DNA of 43,596 nt from Marivivens sp. (GCA_017643845.1 JAEPMR010000021.1:1-43596), one strand, 5' to 3'. Shown: positions 1 through 7,542, counted from the stretch's first letter. A program made the numbers and translations. The notes: generated by a model from the sequence alone, not told the origin.

Positions 1-541
1 CCTTGAACCGGATGGTATCCCCCTCGTCCGCGCCAGAGGCGATCACCCCGCTGACATGACTGTCGCTACCGACCGTCACCGCATCTCCGTTAATCGTAAG
101 GCCGTTGTCAGTCACACCGGCTGTAAAGGATCCGATCTGACCGGCATTGATTGATGCCGCCTGCACATCAAGCCCCCCGTCAAATGTCGCACCCTCACCC
201 GTAAATGCACTGAGCGATCCGCCCGTGATAGAACCCGCCTCACTCACCGTACCGAAATCAGCCGTCAGTCCCAGCGTCGCTGTGACCGTTCCGTCGCCGC
301 TTTCGGTTGTGTAACTTCCATCCTGAAGCGCGGTGAGCGTCACCTGACCGCTATATTGCGCAGTTCCTGTCAGCCCCAGATAATCGTCCATCGGTGCCGC
401 GTTGATGTGGCCTGAGGTCCTGTTGCACACCTCGTCGATCTGATCGTCTAGTAGCTCGCAGACCGTATCCTGCGATATACACCCTGAGAGCGCGATCAAC
501 CCTGCGATACCGAAAGCAACTCGGAAAACTGATTTTTGCAT
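1..541 (-). CDS. Surface lipoprotein, TbpB-like repeat type (3' end off window)
   Basis: Reading the minus strand from ATG at 541 gives about 180 residues with no stop before the window edge, so the C-terminus is missing. The N-terminus is a lipoprotein signal: basic start, hydrophobic run, and lipobox LSGC with the lipidated Cys at residue 21. The mature part is Gly/Thr/Ser-rich with alternating beta-strand patterning (GLTGTAQYSGQVTLTA, then LTADFGTVSEAGSITGG). This resembles the barrel half of transferrin-binding-protein-B-like lipoproteins that are frequent in Rhodobacteraceae; I see this as a family resemblance only and make no claim of metal binding. The likely ribosome-binding site AAGGA (minus strand 552-548) lies inside a strong inverted repeat, described separately. 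The same-strand gene upstream also encodes a lipoprotein with Cys at residue 21. Confidence 0.8.
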   Translation of the reverse strand, partial: MQKSVFRVAFGIAGLIALSGCISQDTVCELLDDQIDEVCNRTSGHINAAPMDDYLGLTGTAQYSGQVTLTALQDGSYTTESGDGTVTATLGLTADFGTVSEAGSITGGSLSAFTGEGATFDGGLDVQAASINAGQIGSFTAGVTDNGLTINGDAVTVGSDSHVSGVIASGADEGDTIRFK

Positions 542-548
542 TGCGTGT

Positions 549-596
549 CCTTCATGACGTTGTTTTTCGGGCATTTTGCCCGACGGGTCATGAAGG
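549..596 (-). promoter_or_regulatory. Nested inverted repeat covering the lipoprotein ribosome-binding site
   Basis: CCTTCATGAC at 549-558 and GTCATGAAGG at 587-596 are perfect 10-base inverted copies. Inside them CGGGC (568-572) and GCCCG (578-582) form a second 5-bp stem with an ATTTT loop. In the minus-strand transcript the arm nearest the start codon contains the GAAGG ribosome-binding sequence of the gene starting at 541, so the folded leader would hide it. There is no T-run on the minus strand after the stem, so a rho-independent terminator is unlikely. It could be an RNA switch, an mRNA stability element or a protein operator. Confidence 0.55.
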
Positions 597-689
597 TCAG
601 CAGATGCAATTGGCGATTGTGACGTCCGAAAGGCTATTGCGCGTCAATTCGGATATGGAGTCCTGATCACGGGGCACAGTCCGATGGTC

Positions 690-1262
690 CTAGCGGCGTC
701 CTTTTCCATTGCTTCCCGCATTGCTTGGCCGTCCGCCACCACTCGCACGTGGCTCCGCGCGGGTGCGGTCCGTCGCGGCCGCGGGGCGCTCTGGACGGTC
801 TGCCTGGGGGTTGTCCGGTTTTCCGGCTGTCGTTGGTGCATTGCCTTTGCCCGGAGCGGTTGATGCCGGTGCGGACGTTTCCGGCGCAGGGGCAGGAGCG
901 GGTTCGGGAGCTGGTGCCGGAGACGGAGCCGGTGCAGCGGTGGGTGCTGGGGCAGATGGCGCCGGTGCAGTAGTGGGAGCTGGTGCTGTTGGTGCCGGCG
1001 CACGCGTCGTTGTGGCAGTTGTGCCTCCCCCGCTTTCCGTGCTCGCACGCGTGGTGGTCGAGGACGAGGTTCCCTGATCCCGCTCTATCGGCTTGAGCGC
1101 CGCACTTTCATTACCGTCAAGCGACGTGGACGCGCTGCTGTGCACAGTTGATTGCGCGCGTCTTTCGCACATTCCGTCGCACGCTTCAGATGTCGCAACG
1201 CATCCTGAAACACTCAGTGCCAGCATCCCCGCTGCCAGAATTTTTGACCGTACCTCAAACAT
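690..1262 (-). CDS. Hypothetical lipoprotein with Pro/Ala-rich tail
   Basis: A 190-residue product begins with a clear lipoprotein signal (MFEVRSKILAAGMLALSVSGC; lipobox VSGC, Cys21). A short segment with two further Cys follows (about residues 28 and 32), then Ser/Thr-rich sequence, and from roughly residue 85 to 130 a low-complexity stretch built of APAP, APAPT and APAPSP units. The end is basic and Gly/Arg/Asn-rich. Pro/Ala tails of this kind commonly act as extended spacers across the periplasm or cell wall, which is an inference here. The opposite strand is also open over 709-1077 because of the GC-rich repeats, but that frame gives only a Gly/Ala/Val repeat. The lipobox and the matching signal in the downstream lipoprotein gene support the minus strand. 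I recognise no family. Confidence 0.6.
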   Translation of the reverse strand: MFEVRSKILAAGMLALSVSGCVATSEACDGMCERRAQSTVHSSASTSLDGNESAALKPIERDQGTSSSTTTRASTESGGGTTATTTRAPAPTAPAPTTAPAPSAPAPTAAPAPSPAPAPEPAPAPAPETSAPASTAPGKGNAPTTAGKPDNPQADRPERPAAATDRTRAEPRASGGGRPSNAGSNGKGRR

Positions 1263-1501
1263 TTGACCAACCTGTCGTTACTTTTCACATGCCGCGGCAG
1301 GCCCCCAAACCGGCCGCGCAAAAGGGATAACGTCTAACCGAAAGTATATTTTAGGGCGCAACCGGATATTTTTTGACGCAAGCGGTTTTCGGCTACTTCT
1401 CACGATATGGTCATGACCTGTGCGGCTTTGACGGCTGGACTGTCCGGCCCAGCGCATTATCCTGTTGGGCGGAACCACTCTGACCCAAAAGGGAGACGAT
1501 C

Positions 1502-1939
1502 ATGAAATTCCTCTATACCGCAGCCGCCTGCGCCGCTCTGGCAACGCCCGCATTTGCCGGCGGTCATGCCGCGTCAGGCGATGCCGCCGCAGGCGAAGAC
1601 GCGTTTAACCGTCAATGTGCCAGCTGCCATATCTCTGCAGATGCAGACGGAAATGTTCTTGCAGGCCGTAACGGTCGCAGCGGGCCAAATCTCTACGGCA
1701 TTGCCGGCGGTACGCCGGGCAGCGGTGATTTCCGCTATGGCAGCTCGCTCGTCGAATACGGCGAGACAGGCGCCGTCTGGACCGAGGAAAATTTTGTGGC
1801 TTACGTGATGGACCCGACCGGCTTCCTGCGCGAAGCGCTCGATGACAGCCGCGCCCGCGCGAAAATGGCCTTCCGCGTCCGTTCCGAAGAGGACGCCATT
1901 AACCTCTACGCCTATCTGGCGCAGTTCGGCGATATGTAA
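1502..1939 (+). CDS. cycA: Cytochrome c2 (class I c-type cytochrome)
   Basis: The 145-residue product has a Sec signal peptide (cleavage likely after AFA, about residue 19) and a single haem site C39-A-S-C42-H43. It continues with NGRSGPNLYGIAGG, the Gly/Pro/Asn/Leu block of cytochromes c2, and ends with a Met axial ligand in RAKMAF (Met122). It aligns by eye with Rhodobacter CycA, including the YVMDPTGFL segment. The protein is a soluble periplasmic electron carrier accepting electrons from cytochrome c1 of the bc1 complex (petC is at 39-40 kb) and passing them to oxidases, or to a reaction centre in phototrophs. The ribosome-binding site GGGAG lies 7 to 11 bases before ATG 1502. A strong terminator follows at 1964. 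The symbol cycA is given by similarity. Confidence 0.88.
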   Translation: MKFLYTAAACAALATPAFAGGHAASGDAAAGEDAFNRQCASCHISADADGNVLAGRNGRSGPNLYGIAGGTPGSGDFRYGSSLVEYGETGAVWTEENFVAYVMDPTGFLREALDDSRARAKMAFRVRSEEDAINLYAYLAQFGDM

Positions 1940-1963
1940 TCACCAAACAGTAAATCGACCGTG

Positions 1964-1998
1964 CGGGCCGTTGGTATGACCAGCGGCCCGTCTTTTTT
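1964..1998 (+). terminator. Rho-independent terminator of cycA
   Basis: An 11-bp stem (CGGGCCGTTGG at 1964-1974 with CCAGCGGCCCG at 1980-1990, one G-T pair) with a five-base loop is followed directly by TCTTTTTT. It begins 24 bases after the cycA stop codon. Confidence 0.9.
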
Positions 1999-2045
1999 GC
2001 CGGATGTGTTTTTTACCCGGTCTTAAAGTTTCTGCAGGTGCGATA

Positions 2046-2083
2046 TGCATAGGATGTGCATCAGTTGTGCATCACTTGTGCAT
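2046..2083. repeat. Four TGCAT boxes at exact 11-base spacing
   Basis: TGCAT occurs at 2046-2050, 2057-2061, 2068-2072 and 2079-2083, so the period is exactly 11 bases, about one helical turn. The last three are preceded by G or TG (GATGTGCATCA, GTTGTGCATCA, CTTGTGCATGG). The array lies between the cycA terminator and the 3' end of idi, starting 9 bases beyond the idi stop. All boxes would face the same side of the helix, which suggests a protein-binding array or a tandem duplication. Confidence 0.6.
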
Positions 2084-2091
2084 GGCCAATT

Positions 2092-2616
2092 TCAGCCAAA
2101 ATCACCAAAAATCGCGGTCGAATGCTCGGCCAGATAAATGCGTAGCCACGGGGTAAATCGGTCCGGCGCAGCCGCCACCTCTCGGGCCAGATCAGCGCGG
2201 CTGATCCAGCGCGTCGCCATGACCTCCTCAGGGTTCGGAACCACGTTCAGCGACAGGTCCGCATCAACGACAAAGACCTCTGCCACCTCATGCTCGGTCA
2301 TCCCGTTCCCGACATCGGCCCGATATTCGACCGTGTGGCGATAAACCGGTGAAACCCCTGTTATACCAAGCTCCTGCTCCAGCCGCCGGATCGCGCAATC
2401 CCGCCCGTCTTCGTCCCAAAGCGGGTGCGTGCAGCAGGTGTTCGCCCACAGTTCCGGCGTATGGTATTTTTCCTTCGCACGCTGTTGGATCAGGATTTGA
2501 TCCCCGGCCATAACAAAGACGCTCACCGCCTTGTGGCGGAGCCCCTTCAGATGCACCTCAAGTTTTTCAACCGGCGTCAACCTGCCCTTAACCCAGGCCG
2601 GGATAGTATGCGTCAT
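2092..2616 (-). CDS. idi: Isopentenyl-diphosphate delta-isomerase, type I
   Basis: The enzyme interconverts isopentenyl and dimethylallyl diphosphate in the cytosol, feeding prenyl chain synthesis by IspA (23.7 kb here) from the product of the Dxs pathway (24.6 kb). The 174-residue product shows the type I Nudix-like layout: GLRHKAVSVFV, the catalytic Cys in NTCCTHP, the Nudix-like stretch CAIRRLEQELG, and the acidic motif MTEHEVAEVF that supplies the second catalytic Glu. I place the start at ATG 2616 because MTHTIPAWVKGRL matches the usual N-terminus. An in-frame ATG at 2667 would add 17 residues with no family resemblance. The gene converges on cycA, and a pairing of idi and cytochrome c2 genes is familiar from phototrophic relatives. 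No photosynthesis genes are visible here. Confidence 0.9.
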   Translation of the reverse strand: MTHTIPAWVKGRLTPVEKLEVHLKGLRHKAVSVFVMAGDQILIQQRAKEKYHTPELWANTCCTHPLWDEDGRDCAIRRLEQELGITGVSPVYRHTVEYRADVGNGMTEHEVAEVFVVDADLSLNVVPNPEEVMATRWISRADLAREVAAAPDRFTPWLRIYLAEHSTAIFGDFG

Positions 2617-2978
2617 GCGGCGCGCATAGCCGCTTCCATCACAGGTTCCAAGATCGCTCTTATGCATACAGTCCCCTATTCAGGCGAATCACTTGGTAAA
2701 AATTTCATGAACAATCTGTGCAGAAATCCGCACGCTAGCGCTATCAGAGCTGCTCGCGACGGCGCTTCAGGCCCATTTCGGTAAATTTTTTTTACCAATT
2801 TTTTTCAAGAAAAATTGGCACTTAGTGAATCCGCTCCGACAAGAAGTTATTCAACCTTTGCAATGTTGGTTTGAAATGTCGCGCGCGCCACCTATGGTTT
2901 GCTTGTCCGGATTGGTGTCCCGCCCGCGGAGCTCCGTCCGGTTTGCTGAGTTCTTCGGCACACTAATGGGAGGATTAC
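2617..2978. other. Divergent intergenic region between idi and the TRAP operon
   Basis: This 362-base stretch separates the idi start (minus) from the TRAP solute-binding gene (plus). It holds AT-rich, palindrome-bearing DNA at 2693-2705 and 2780-2818 (see the operator-like entry), a loose inverted repeat TTCAACC...GGTTTGAA near 2848-2875, and a strong ribosome-binding site GGGAGGA about 6 bases before ATG 2979. I could not identify a convincing sigma-70 pair, and I see no coding capacity of note. Confidence 0.6.
2780..2818. promoter_or_regulatory. Overlapping AT-rich palindromes, operator-like
   Basis: GGTAAA-TTTTT-TTTACC (2780-2796) is a perfect 6-bp-arm palindrome that shares its ACC with CCAATTTTT-TTCAAG-AAAAATTGG (2795-2818, perfect 9-bp arms). 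A third related half, TTGGTAAAAATTT, sits at 2693-2705. The TTGGTAAA...TTTACCAA pattern resembles operators of GntR-family (FadR/LldR-like) repressors. That is inference; no such regulator gene is adjacent. The position, upstream of both idi and the TRAP operon, fits substrate-controlled transport. Confidence 0.5.
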
Positions 2979-4103
2979 ATGAGTGACTCTAAACTGAATC
3001 GCCGTTCTTTCTTGAAAAAGACGGCGCTTGCCGGTGGTGCATCCGCTGGTGCTTTGGCCGCCCCCGCCGTTCTGGCACAGGCGCCGATCGTCCTGAAAAT
3101 GCAGACGTCCTGGGGCGCATCGAACATCTGGGACGAGTTCGCCAAAGACTACGCATCCCGCGTGGATGAGATGTCGGGTGGCCGTCTCAAGATCGAAGTG
3201 CTGCCTGCTGGCGCTGTCGTGGGTGCTTTCCAGGTGCTCGACGCCGTGAACGACGGTGTTCTCGACGCCGCTCACTCCGTGCCGGTTTACTGGTATGGTA
3301 AGAGCAAGGCCGCATCGCTCTTCGGCACCGGCCCCGTCTTCGGCGGCTCCGCTACGACCATGCTCAGCTGGTTCTACGAAGGTGGCGGCGCAGAGCTCTA
3401 TCGCGAACTGACACAGGACATCCTCGGCCTCGACGTGGTTGGCTACATGGGCTTCCCGATGTTCGCTCAGCCCTTCGGCTGGTTCAAAGGCGAGGTCAAC
3501 ACCGCCGCAGATCTGAACGGCTTCAAGTACCGCACCGTCGGCCTTGCCGCTGACCTTCTGCAGGAAATGGGTATGTCGGTTGCTCAGCTTCCGGGTGGCG
3601 AAATCGTCCCCGCGATGGAGCGTGGCGTGATCGACGCGTTCGAGTTCAACAACCCGTCGTCGGACAAAGACTTCGGCGCACATGACGTTGCGAAGAACTA
3701 CTACCTGTCGTCCTACCACCAGGCATCCGAGAGCTTTGAATTCCTGTTCAACAAGTTCACGCTCGAAGACCTCGATCCCGACCTTCAGGCCATCCTGAAA
3801 TACGGTGTCGAAGCCGCTTCCACAGCCAACACAGCAAAGGCGATGCGTCGCTATTCCGCAGACCTCAAGTGGCTTCAGGAAGAGGCCGGCGTCACGGTGC
3901 ACCGGACGTCGACGGACATCCTCGATGCCCAGCTGAAGGCATGGGACACCCTGATCCCGTCGCTGGAAGAAGATCCGTTCATGAAGAAAACCCTCGACAG
4001 CCAGCGCGCCTGGGTCGAGCAGGTTGCTTACTATGAGATCATGAACGCACCGGATCTTGCTCTGGCGTTCGATCACTACTTCCCGGGCAAGCTGAAGCTG
4101 TAA
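2979..4103 (+). CDS. TRAP transporter solute-binding protein (DctP/TakP type)
   Basis: The periplasmic receptor of a tripartite ATP-independent transporter, it delivers an organic acid to the membrane subunits encoded next. The 374-residue product starts with a twin-arginine signal (NRRSFLKKTALAGG, cleavage near LAQA at about residue 34). The mature part has the DctP fold features, including the conserved Arg that salt-bridges the ligand carboxylate in GFKYRTVG (Arg185). The family corresponds to the mannitol/chloroaromatic-type TRAP receptors that include alpha-keto-acid-binding TakP. The stretch FEFNNPSSDKDFGAHDVA near the binding cleft looks unlike what I recall of TakP, so I do not assign the ligand. 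A strong ribosome-binding site lies before the ATG. A hairpin after the stop probably limits read-through to the permease genes. Confidence 0.9.
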   Translation: MSDSKLNRRSFLKKTALAGGASAGALAAPAVLAQAPIVLKMQTSWGASNIWDEFAKDYASRVDEMSGGRLKIEVLPAGAVVGAFQVLDAVNDGVLDAAHSVPVYWYGKSKAASLFGTGPVFGGSATTMLSWFYEGGGAELYRELTQDILGLDVVGYMGFPMFAQPFGWFKGEVNTAADLNGFKYRTVGLAADLLQEMGMSVAQLPGGEIVPAMERGVIDAFEFNNPSSDKDFGAHDVAKNYYLSSYHQASESFEFLFNKFTLEDLDPDLQAILKYGVEAASTANTAKAMRRYSADLKWLQEEAGVTVHRTSTDILDAQLKAWDTLIPSLEEDPFMKKTLDSQRAWVEQVAYYEIMNAPDLALAFDHYFPGKLKL

Positions 4104-4131
4104 TCAGCCAAGGCGATAAACCCGTAAAAGG

Positions 4132-4161
4132 GGTCCGGCAAGGCGCACTTGCCGGACCTTT
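4132..4161 (+). terminator. Hairpin attenuator between receptor and permease genes
   Basis: GGTCCGGCAAG (4132-4142) and CTTGCCGGACC (4148-4158) form a perfect 11-bp stem with loop GCGCA, followed by a short TTTC. It lies in the 84-base gap between the receptor stop and the small-permease start. A partial terminator here would leave more receptor than permease mRNA, as is common in binding-protein operons. It also makes the TTG at 4149, inside the stem, an unlikely start codon. Confidence 0.75.
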
Positions 4162-4187
4162 CAACACAAACCCGTGGTATCCTTAAA

Positions 4188-4772
4188 ATGATTGGATTCA
4201 TCCGGTTCGCCGATTCCCTTTCCGCCTGGTTCGGTAAGGCATTCGCGTGGCTGATCGTGCTGATGGCTGTCGGCACAGGCTACGAAGTTTTCGTCCGCTA
4301 CGTCCTGAATAGCCCAACCGCTTGGGCGCTGGACGTCTCCTTCATCATGTATGGAACGCTGTTCATGATGGGCGGGGCTTACACCCTGTCCCGCGGCGGC
4401 CATGTCCGTGGTGATTTCCTCTACCGGCTGTGGCAGCCGCGCACGCAGGCCAAGGTTGATCTGGTTCTCTACCTGATCTTCTTCTTCCCCGGCGTGTTCG
4501 CACTTGTCTACACCGGCTGGAAATACGCCTCCCGGTCGTGGGGCTACACCGAGGTTTCGGTGAACAGTCCCGCCGGCATCCCGATCTTCCAGTTCAAGAC
4601 GGTGATGGTCGCTGCTGGGATCCTGCTGTTCATTCAGGGCATCGCCCAGATCATGCGCTGCATCCATTGCATCCGCACGAACGAATGGCTCTCCGCCGAA
4701 GAAGACGTGATGGAAACGGAAGACCTGCTGCTCAAGAAAGCACAGGAAGAAGGTAAAGGAGCAGGCGAATGA
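4188..4772 (+). CDS. TRAP transporter small permease (DctQ family)
   Basis: The 194-residue membrane protein carries four hydrophobic segments: about residues 18-38 (AFAWLIVLMAVGTGYEVFV), 52-70, 95-115 and 135-160. This is the DctQ layout. The motif FVRYVLNSPTAWALDVSFIMYGTLFMMGGAYTL, abbreviated here by its key residues R-Y-x2-N-x-P-x2-W, is typical of the family. It pairs with the large subunit in the inner membrane to form the ion-driven carrier. I chose ATG 4188 because the longer reading from TTG 4149 would begin inside the attenuator hairpin. The stop overlaps the next start as ATGA, indicating translational coupling. Confidence 0.88.
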   Translation: MIGFIRFADSLSAWFGKAFAWLIVLMAVGTGYEVFVRYVLNSPTAWALDVSFIMYGTLFMMGGAYTLSRGGHVRGDFLYRLWQPRTQAKVDLVLYLIFFFPGVFALVYTGWKYASRSWGYTEVSVNSPAGIPIFQFKTVMVAAGILLFIQGIAQIMRCIHCIRTNEWLSAEEDVMETEDLLLKKAQEEGKGAGE

Positions 4773-6187
4773 CGGATCCCCAAATCGCCCTGATGATGTT
4801 GGGGCTCTTTATCCTCATCGTATTCTTGGGATTTCCGATCGCGTTCACACTGATGGCAATGGGCATCGGCTTTGGCTATTACGCCTATTTCGACGCCCGC
4901 CGCATGTGGCGCAACCATGACAGGCTCGACGAAACGGCGAGCTGGTGGGAAAGCTTTTCCACCTACATAGAGGGGTTCTTAAACAATCGAATATTCGATT
5001 TGTTTATCAACCAGACCTATACAGTGATGTCGAACGAAGTGCTTACCGCGGTGCCTTTGTTCCTCTTCATGGGCTATATCGTCGAACGCGCGAATATCGT
5101 TGACCGCCTGTTTTCCACCCTCAACATCGCCGCGCGCAACATGCCCGGGTCGATGGGTGTTGCCGCTCTGATCACCTGTGCTCTCTTCGCGACGGCAACC
5201 GGTATCGTCGGTGCGGTTGTCACGCTGATGGGCCTGCTTGCGCTGCCGCAGATGCTGCGCGCTCGTTATGACGCGTCCTTTGCATCCGGCATCATCTGCG
5301 CAGGCGGCACGCTGGGTATCCTGATCCCTCCGTCGATCATGTTGATCGTCTACGCGGCGGCGTCCGGTGTCTCTATCGTGCGGCTCTACGCCGGTGCATT
5401 GCTTCCGGGCTTCACGCTCGTCGGCATGTATCTGATCTATGTTGTTGGCCGGTCGATCATCCAGCCCCATCTGGCTCCCCGCCCGACTAAGGAAGAAGTC
5501 CCGGATGTGCCGTTCTCTCGGCTGCTGTTCATGATCCTGACGTCCTTCTTCCCGCTGGCGTTCCTTATCTTTGCAGTGCTTGGCTCGATCCTGTTCGGTC
5601 TTGCAACCCCGACCGAGGCCGCGTCCATCGGCGCTTTGGGTGGCATGTTGCTGGCCTTCGCGTATCGTGCCATGACATGGGAACGGATGCGTGAAAGCGT
5701 CTATCTGACGGTTCGCACGACAGCGATGGTCTGCTGGCTGTTCGTGGGCTCCTACACGTTCTCCTCGGTGTTCTCTTACCTCGGTGGCGAGCACGTCATT
5801 TCGGAGTTTGTGCAGGGTCTCGACATCTCGCCGCTGGCCTTCCTCTTGATGGCTCAGCTGATCATCTTCCTTCTCGGATGGCCGCTGGAATGGTCGGAGA
5901 TCATCATCATCTTCGTGCCGATCTTCCTGCCACTCCTGCCATTCTTCGGGATCGACCCGCTGTTCTTCGGCATCCTCGTGGCGCTGAACCTGCAGACATC
6001 GTTCCTGACGCCACCGATGGCAATGTCGGCCTACTACCTCAAAGGGATCGCTCCTCCAGAGGTGCGCCTGACGCAGATCTTCTCGGGTGTCATGCCCTTC
6101 CTGTTCTGTGTCTTCATAACGATGGCGTTAATGTATCTCTTCCCGCAGATTGTCTTCTATCTGCCCGAGGCGATGTATGGCGGATAA
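4769..6187 (+). CDS. TRAP transporter large permease (DctM family)
   Basis: The 472-residue polytopic protein is the transport subunit that couples solute uptake to an ion gradient. Hydrophobic segments run through the protein, with DctM-type blocks FPIAFTLMAMGIGFG near the start, the AGGTLGILIPPSIMLIVYA block near residue 180, and GLATPTEAASIGALGG near residue 275. An extra hydrophilic stretch after the first membrane span (about residues 38-75, with FDARRMWRNHDRL) marks the mannitol/chloroaromatic-type large subunits. It overlaps the small permease by four bases and the amidase start by eleven, so the four genes are almost certainly one transcript. Confidence 0.92.
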   Translation: MTDPQIALMMLGLFILIVFLGFPIAFTLMAMGIGFGYYAYFDARRMWRNHDRLDETASWWESFSTYIEGFLNNRIFDLFINQTYTVMSNEVLTAVPLFLFMGYIVERANIVDRLFSTLNIAARNMPGSMGVAALITCALFATATGIVGAVVTLMGLLALPQMLRARYDASFASGIICAGGTLGILIPPSIMLIVYAAASGVSIVRLYAGALLPGFTLVGMYLIYVVGRSIIQPHLAPRPTKEEVPDVPFSRLLFMILTSFFPLAFLIFAVLGSILFGLATPTEAASIGALGGMLLAFAYRAMTWERMRESVYLTVRTTAMVCWLFVGSYTFSSVFSYLGGEHVISEFVQGLDISPLAFLLMAQLIIFLLGWPLEWSEIIIIFVPIFLPLLPFFGIDPLFFGILVALNLQTSFLTPPMAMSAYYLKGIAPPEVRLTQIFSGVMPFLFCVFITMALMYLFPQIVFYLPEAMYGG

Positions 6188-7532
6188 GGCCCTCCCACTC
6201 ATCTCTCTCCCGGTTTCCGAACTGGGAGAGAGGCTCTCGACCGGCGCACTGTCAGCGCGACAGGTCGCAGATGCCTTTTTGCATCAGATCGAGCAGTCCG
6301 AACCTGCGGTTAAAGCCTTCGCACACCACGATCCCGATTTCGTTCGGTTTCAGGCGGATGCGATGGACACCCACCGCCGGTCGGGCCGTCCCATTGGGCC
6401 TCTCCACGGTCTGCCGGTCGGATTGAAGGACATCATCGACACCGCCAAAATTCCGACCGAGAACGGAACCGCCATAGATGCGGGCCGCGTGCCTCTGCAC
6501 GATGCCTGGGTTGTTCAGCGCCTCAAATCGGCCGGCGCGATGATCATGGGTAAGACCACGACTGCAGAGCTGGCCTACTTGCATCCGCCACAGACAACCA
6601 ATCCGCATGATCCCGAACGCACGCCCGGCGGTTCATCCTCCGGTTCTGCCGCTGCTGTCGCGGCTGGGATGGTGTCCCTAGCCGTTGGCACCCAGACCGG
6701 CGGCTCGGTAATTCGGCCCGCAGCCTTTTGTGGCGTGACCGGATTTAAGCCTACATTCGGCGCGATCCCCCGCACAGGCATTCTCGCCCAGTCGCCGAGC
6801 CTCGATACCGTTGGTCTTTTCGGGCAGCGGCCGGAAGATGTCGCCCGCTTGGGTGACGTGCTCTTCGGATATGACCCCGCAGACCCCGCAACCACACCCG
6901 CGCCACCGCCGCGCTTACATGAAATTTGTACCTCGGCACCTCCAGTGCCACCTGTTTTCGCCTTCATCCGGCCTCCCGGCTGGGACAAGGCAGACCCGCA
7001 AACACATGCAGCATTCGAGGAACTCGCTGCGGCACTTGGCGAGGCGCAGTGCTTTGAAATTGAACTGCCGCCGCATTTTGCAGATGCAGCCGATCTGCGC
7101 GCACGGGTGAACTTTGTTGAGATGGTCAAAAACTACCGCCGTTATCTGCGGGCCGGACCGGAGCACCTGTCAGCCGAGCTGCAAGATGCCGTTCAACAAG
7201 GCAGTGCGACTCTGGCCAAAGACTATCTCACCGCGCTTGACTGGCCCGACGTTCTGAATTCCGGCCTCGAGGAAATCTTCGAACGCGCCGATGCTATCTT
7301 GACCCCTGCCACTCTCGGCCCTGCACCCAAGGGTCTGGATTCGACAGGCGATGCGATCTTCAACAGCCTCTGGACGTTCATCGGAACACCTGCTGTCACC
7401 ATCCCCGCGATGACCTCCGAAGAAGGGCTGCCCATGGGAGTCCAGCTAATTGGCCCGCGCGGAGAAGATGCCCGACTGCTGCGTTCCGCGCGGTGGCTGC
7501 TGGAATGGATTGAAACCCTAAGCGACGCATGA
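6177..7532 (+). CDS. Amidase (amidase-signature family)
   Basis: The 451-residue product belongs to the amidase-signature hydrolases, which cleave C-N amide bonds with a Ser-cisSer-Lys triad. All three residues are visible: Lys84 in GLPVGLKDIIDT, the cis-Ser in GGSSSGSAAAV (about residue 153), and the nucleophile Ser177 in TQTGGSVIRPA. Length is typical for stand-alone amidases. There is no gatB partner, so it is not GatA. I start at ATG 6177, which has GAGG six bases upstream and overlaps the large-permease stop. A longer reading from 6150 has no such signal. Its coupling to the TRAP genes suggests that it acts on the imported compound or a derivative. The substrate is unknown. Confidence 0.9.
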   Translation: MADKALPLISLPVSELGERLSTGALSARQVADAFLHQIEQSEPAVKAFAHHDPDFVRFQADAMDTHRRSGRPIGPLHGLPVGLKDIIDTAKIPTENGTAIDAGRVPLHDAWVVQRLKSAGAMIMGKTTTAELAYLHPPQTTNPHDPERTPGGSSSGSAAAVAAGMVSLAVGTQTGGSVIRPAAFCGVTGFKPTFGAIPRTGILAQSPSLDTVGLFGQRPEDVARLGDVLFGYDPADPATTPAPPPRLHEICTSAPPVPPVFAFIRPPGWDKADPQTHAAFEELAAALGEAQCFEIELPPHFADAADLRARVNFVEMVKNYRRYLRAGPEHLSAELQDAVQQGSATLAKDYLTALDWPDVLNSGLEEIFERADAILTPATLGPAPKGLDSTGDAIFNSLWTFIGTPAVTIPAMTSEEGLPMGVQLIGPRGEDARLLRSARWLLEWIETLSDA

Positions 7533-7542
7533 GGAGGCGCGC

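Noticed and set aside
709-1077. A 122-residue plus-strand frame rich in Gly, Ala and Val opposite the second lipoprotein
   Set aside because: It has no family likeness and is produced by the same GC-rich hexamers that code the Pro/Ala tail. The minus strand has a proper lipobox.
1373-1401. TTGACG at 1373-1378 as part of a cycA promoter
   Set aside because: The -35 is good, but no acceptable -10 lies at 16 to 18 bases, so I did not annotate it as a promoter.
2892-4076. A 394-residue minus-strand frame opposite the TRAP receptor
   Set aside because: It mirrors a strong plus-strand gene with signal peptide and family motifs, and its own protein is His/Arg/Val-rich with no domain.
4149-4187. 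TTG 4149 as start of the small TRAP permease
   Set aside because: It lies in the right arm of the attenuator hairpin, and the 13 extra residues are hydrophilic and unlike the family.
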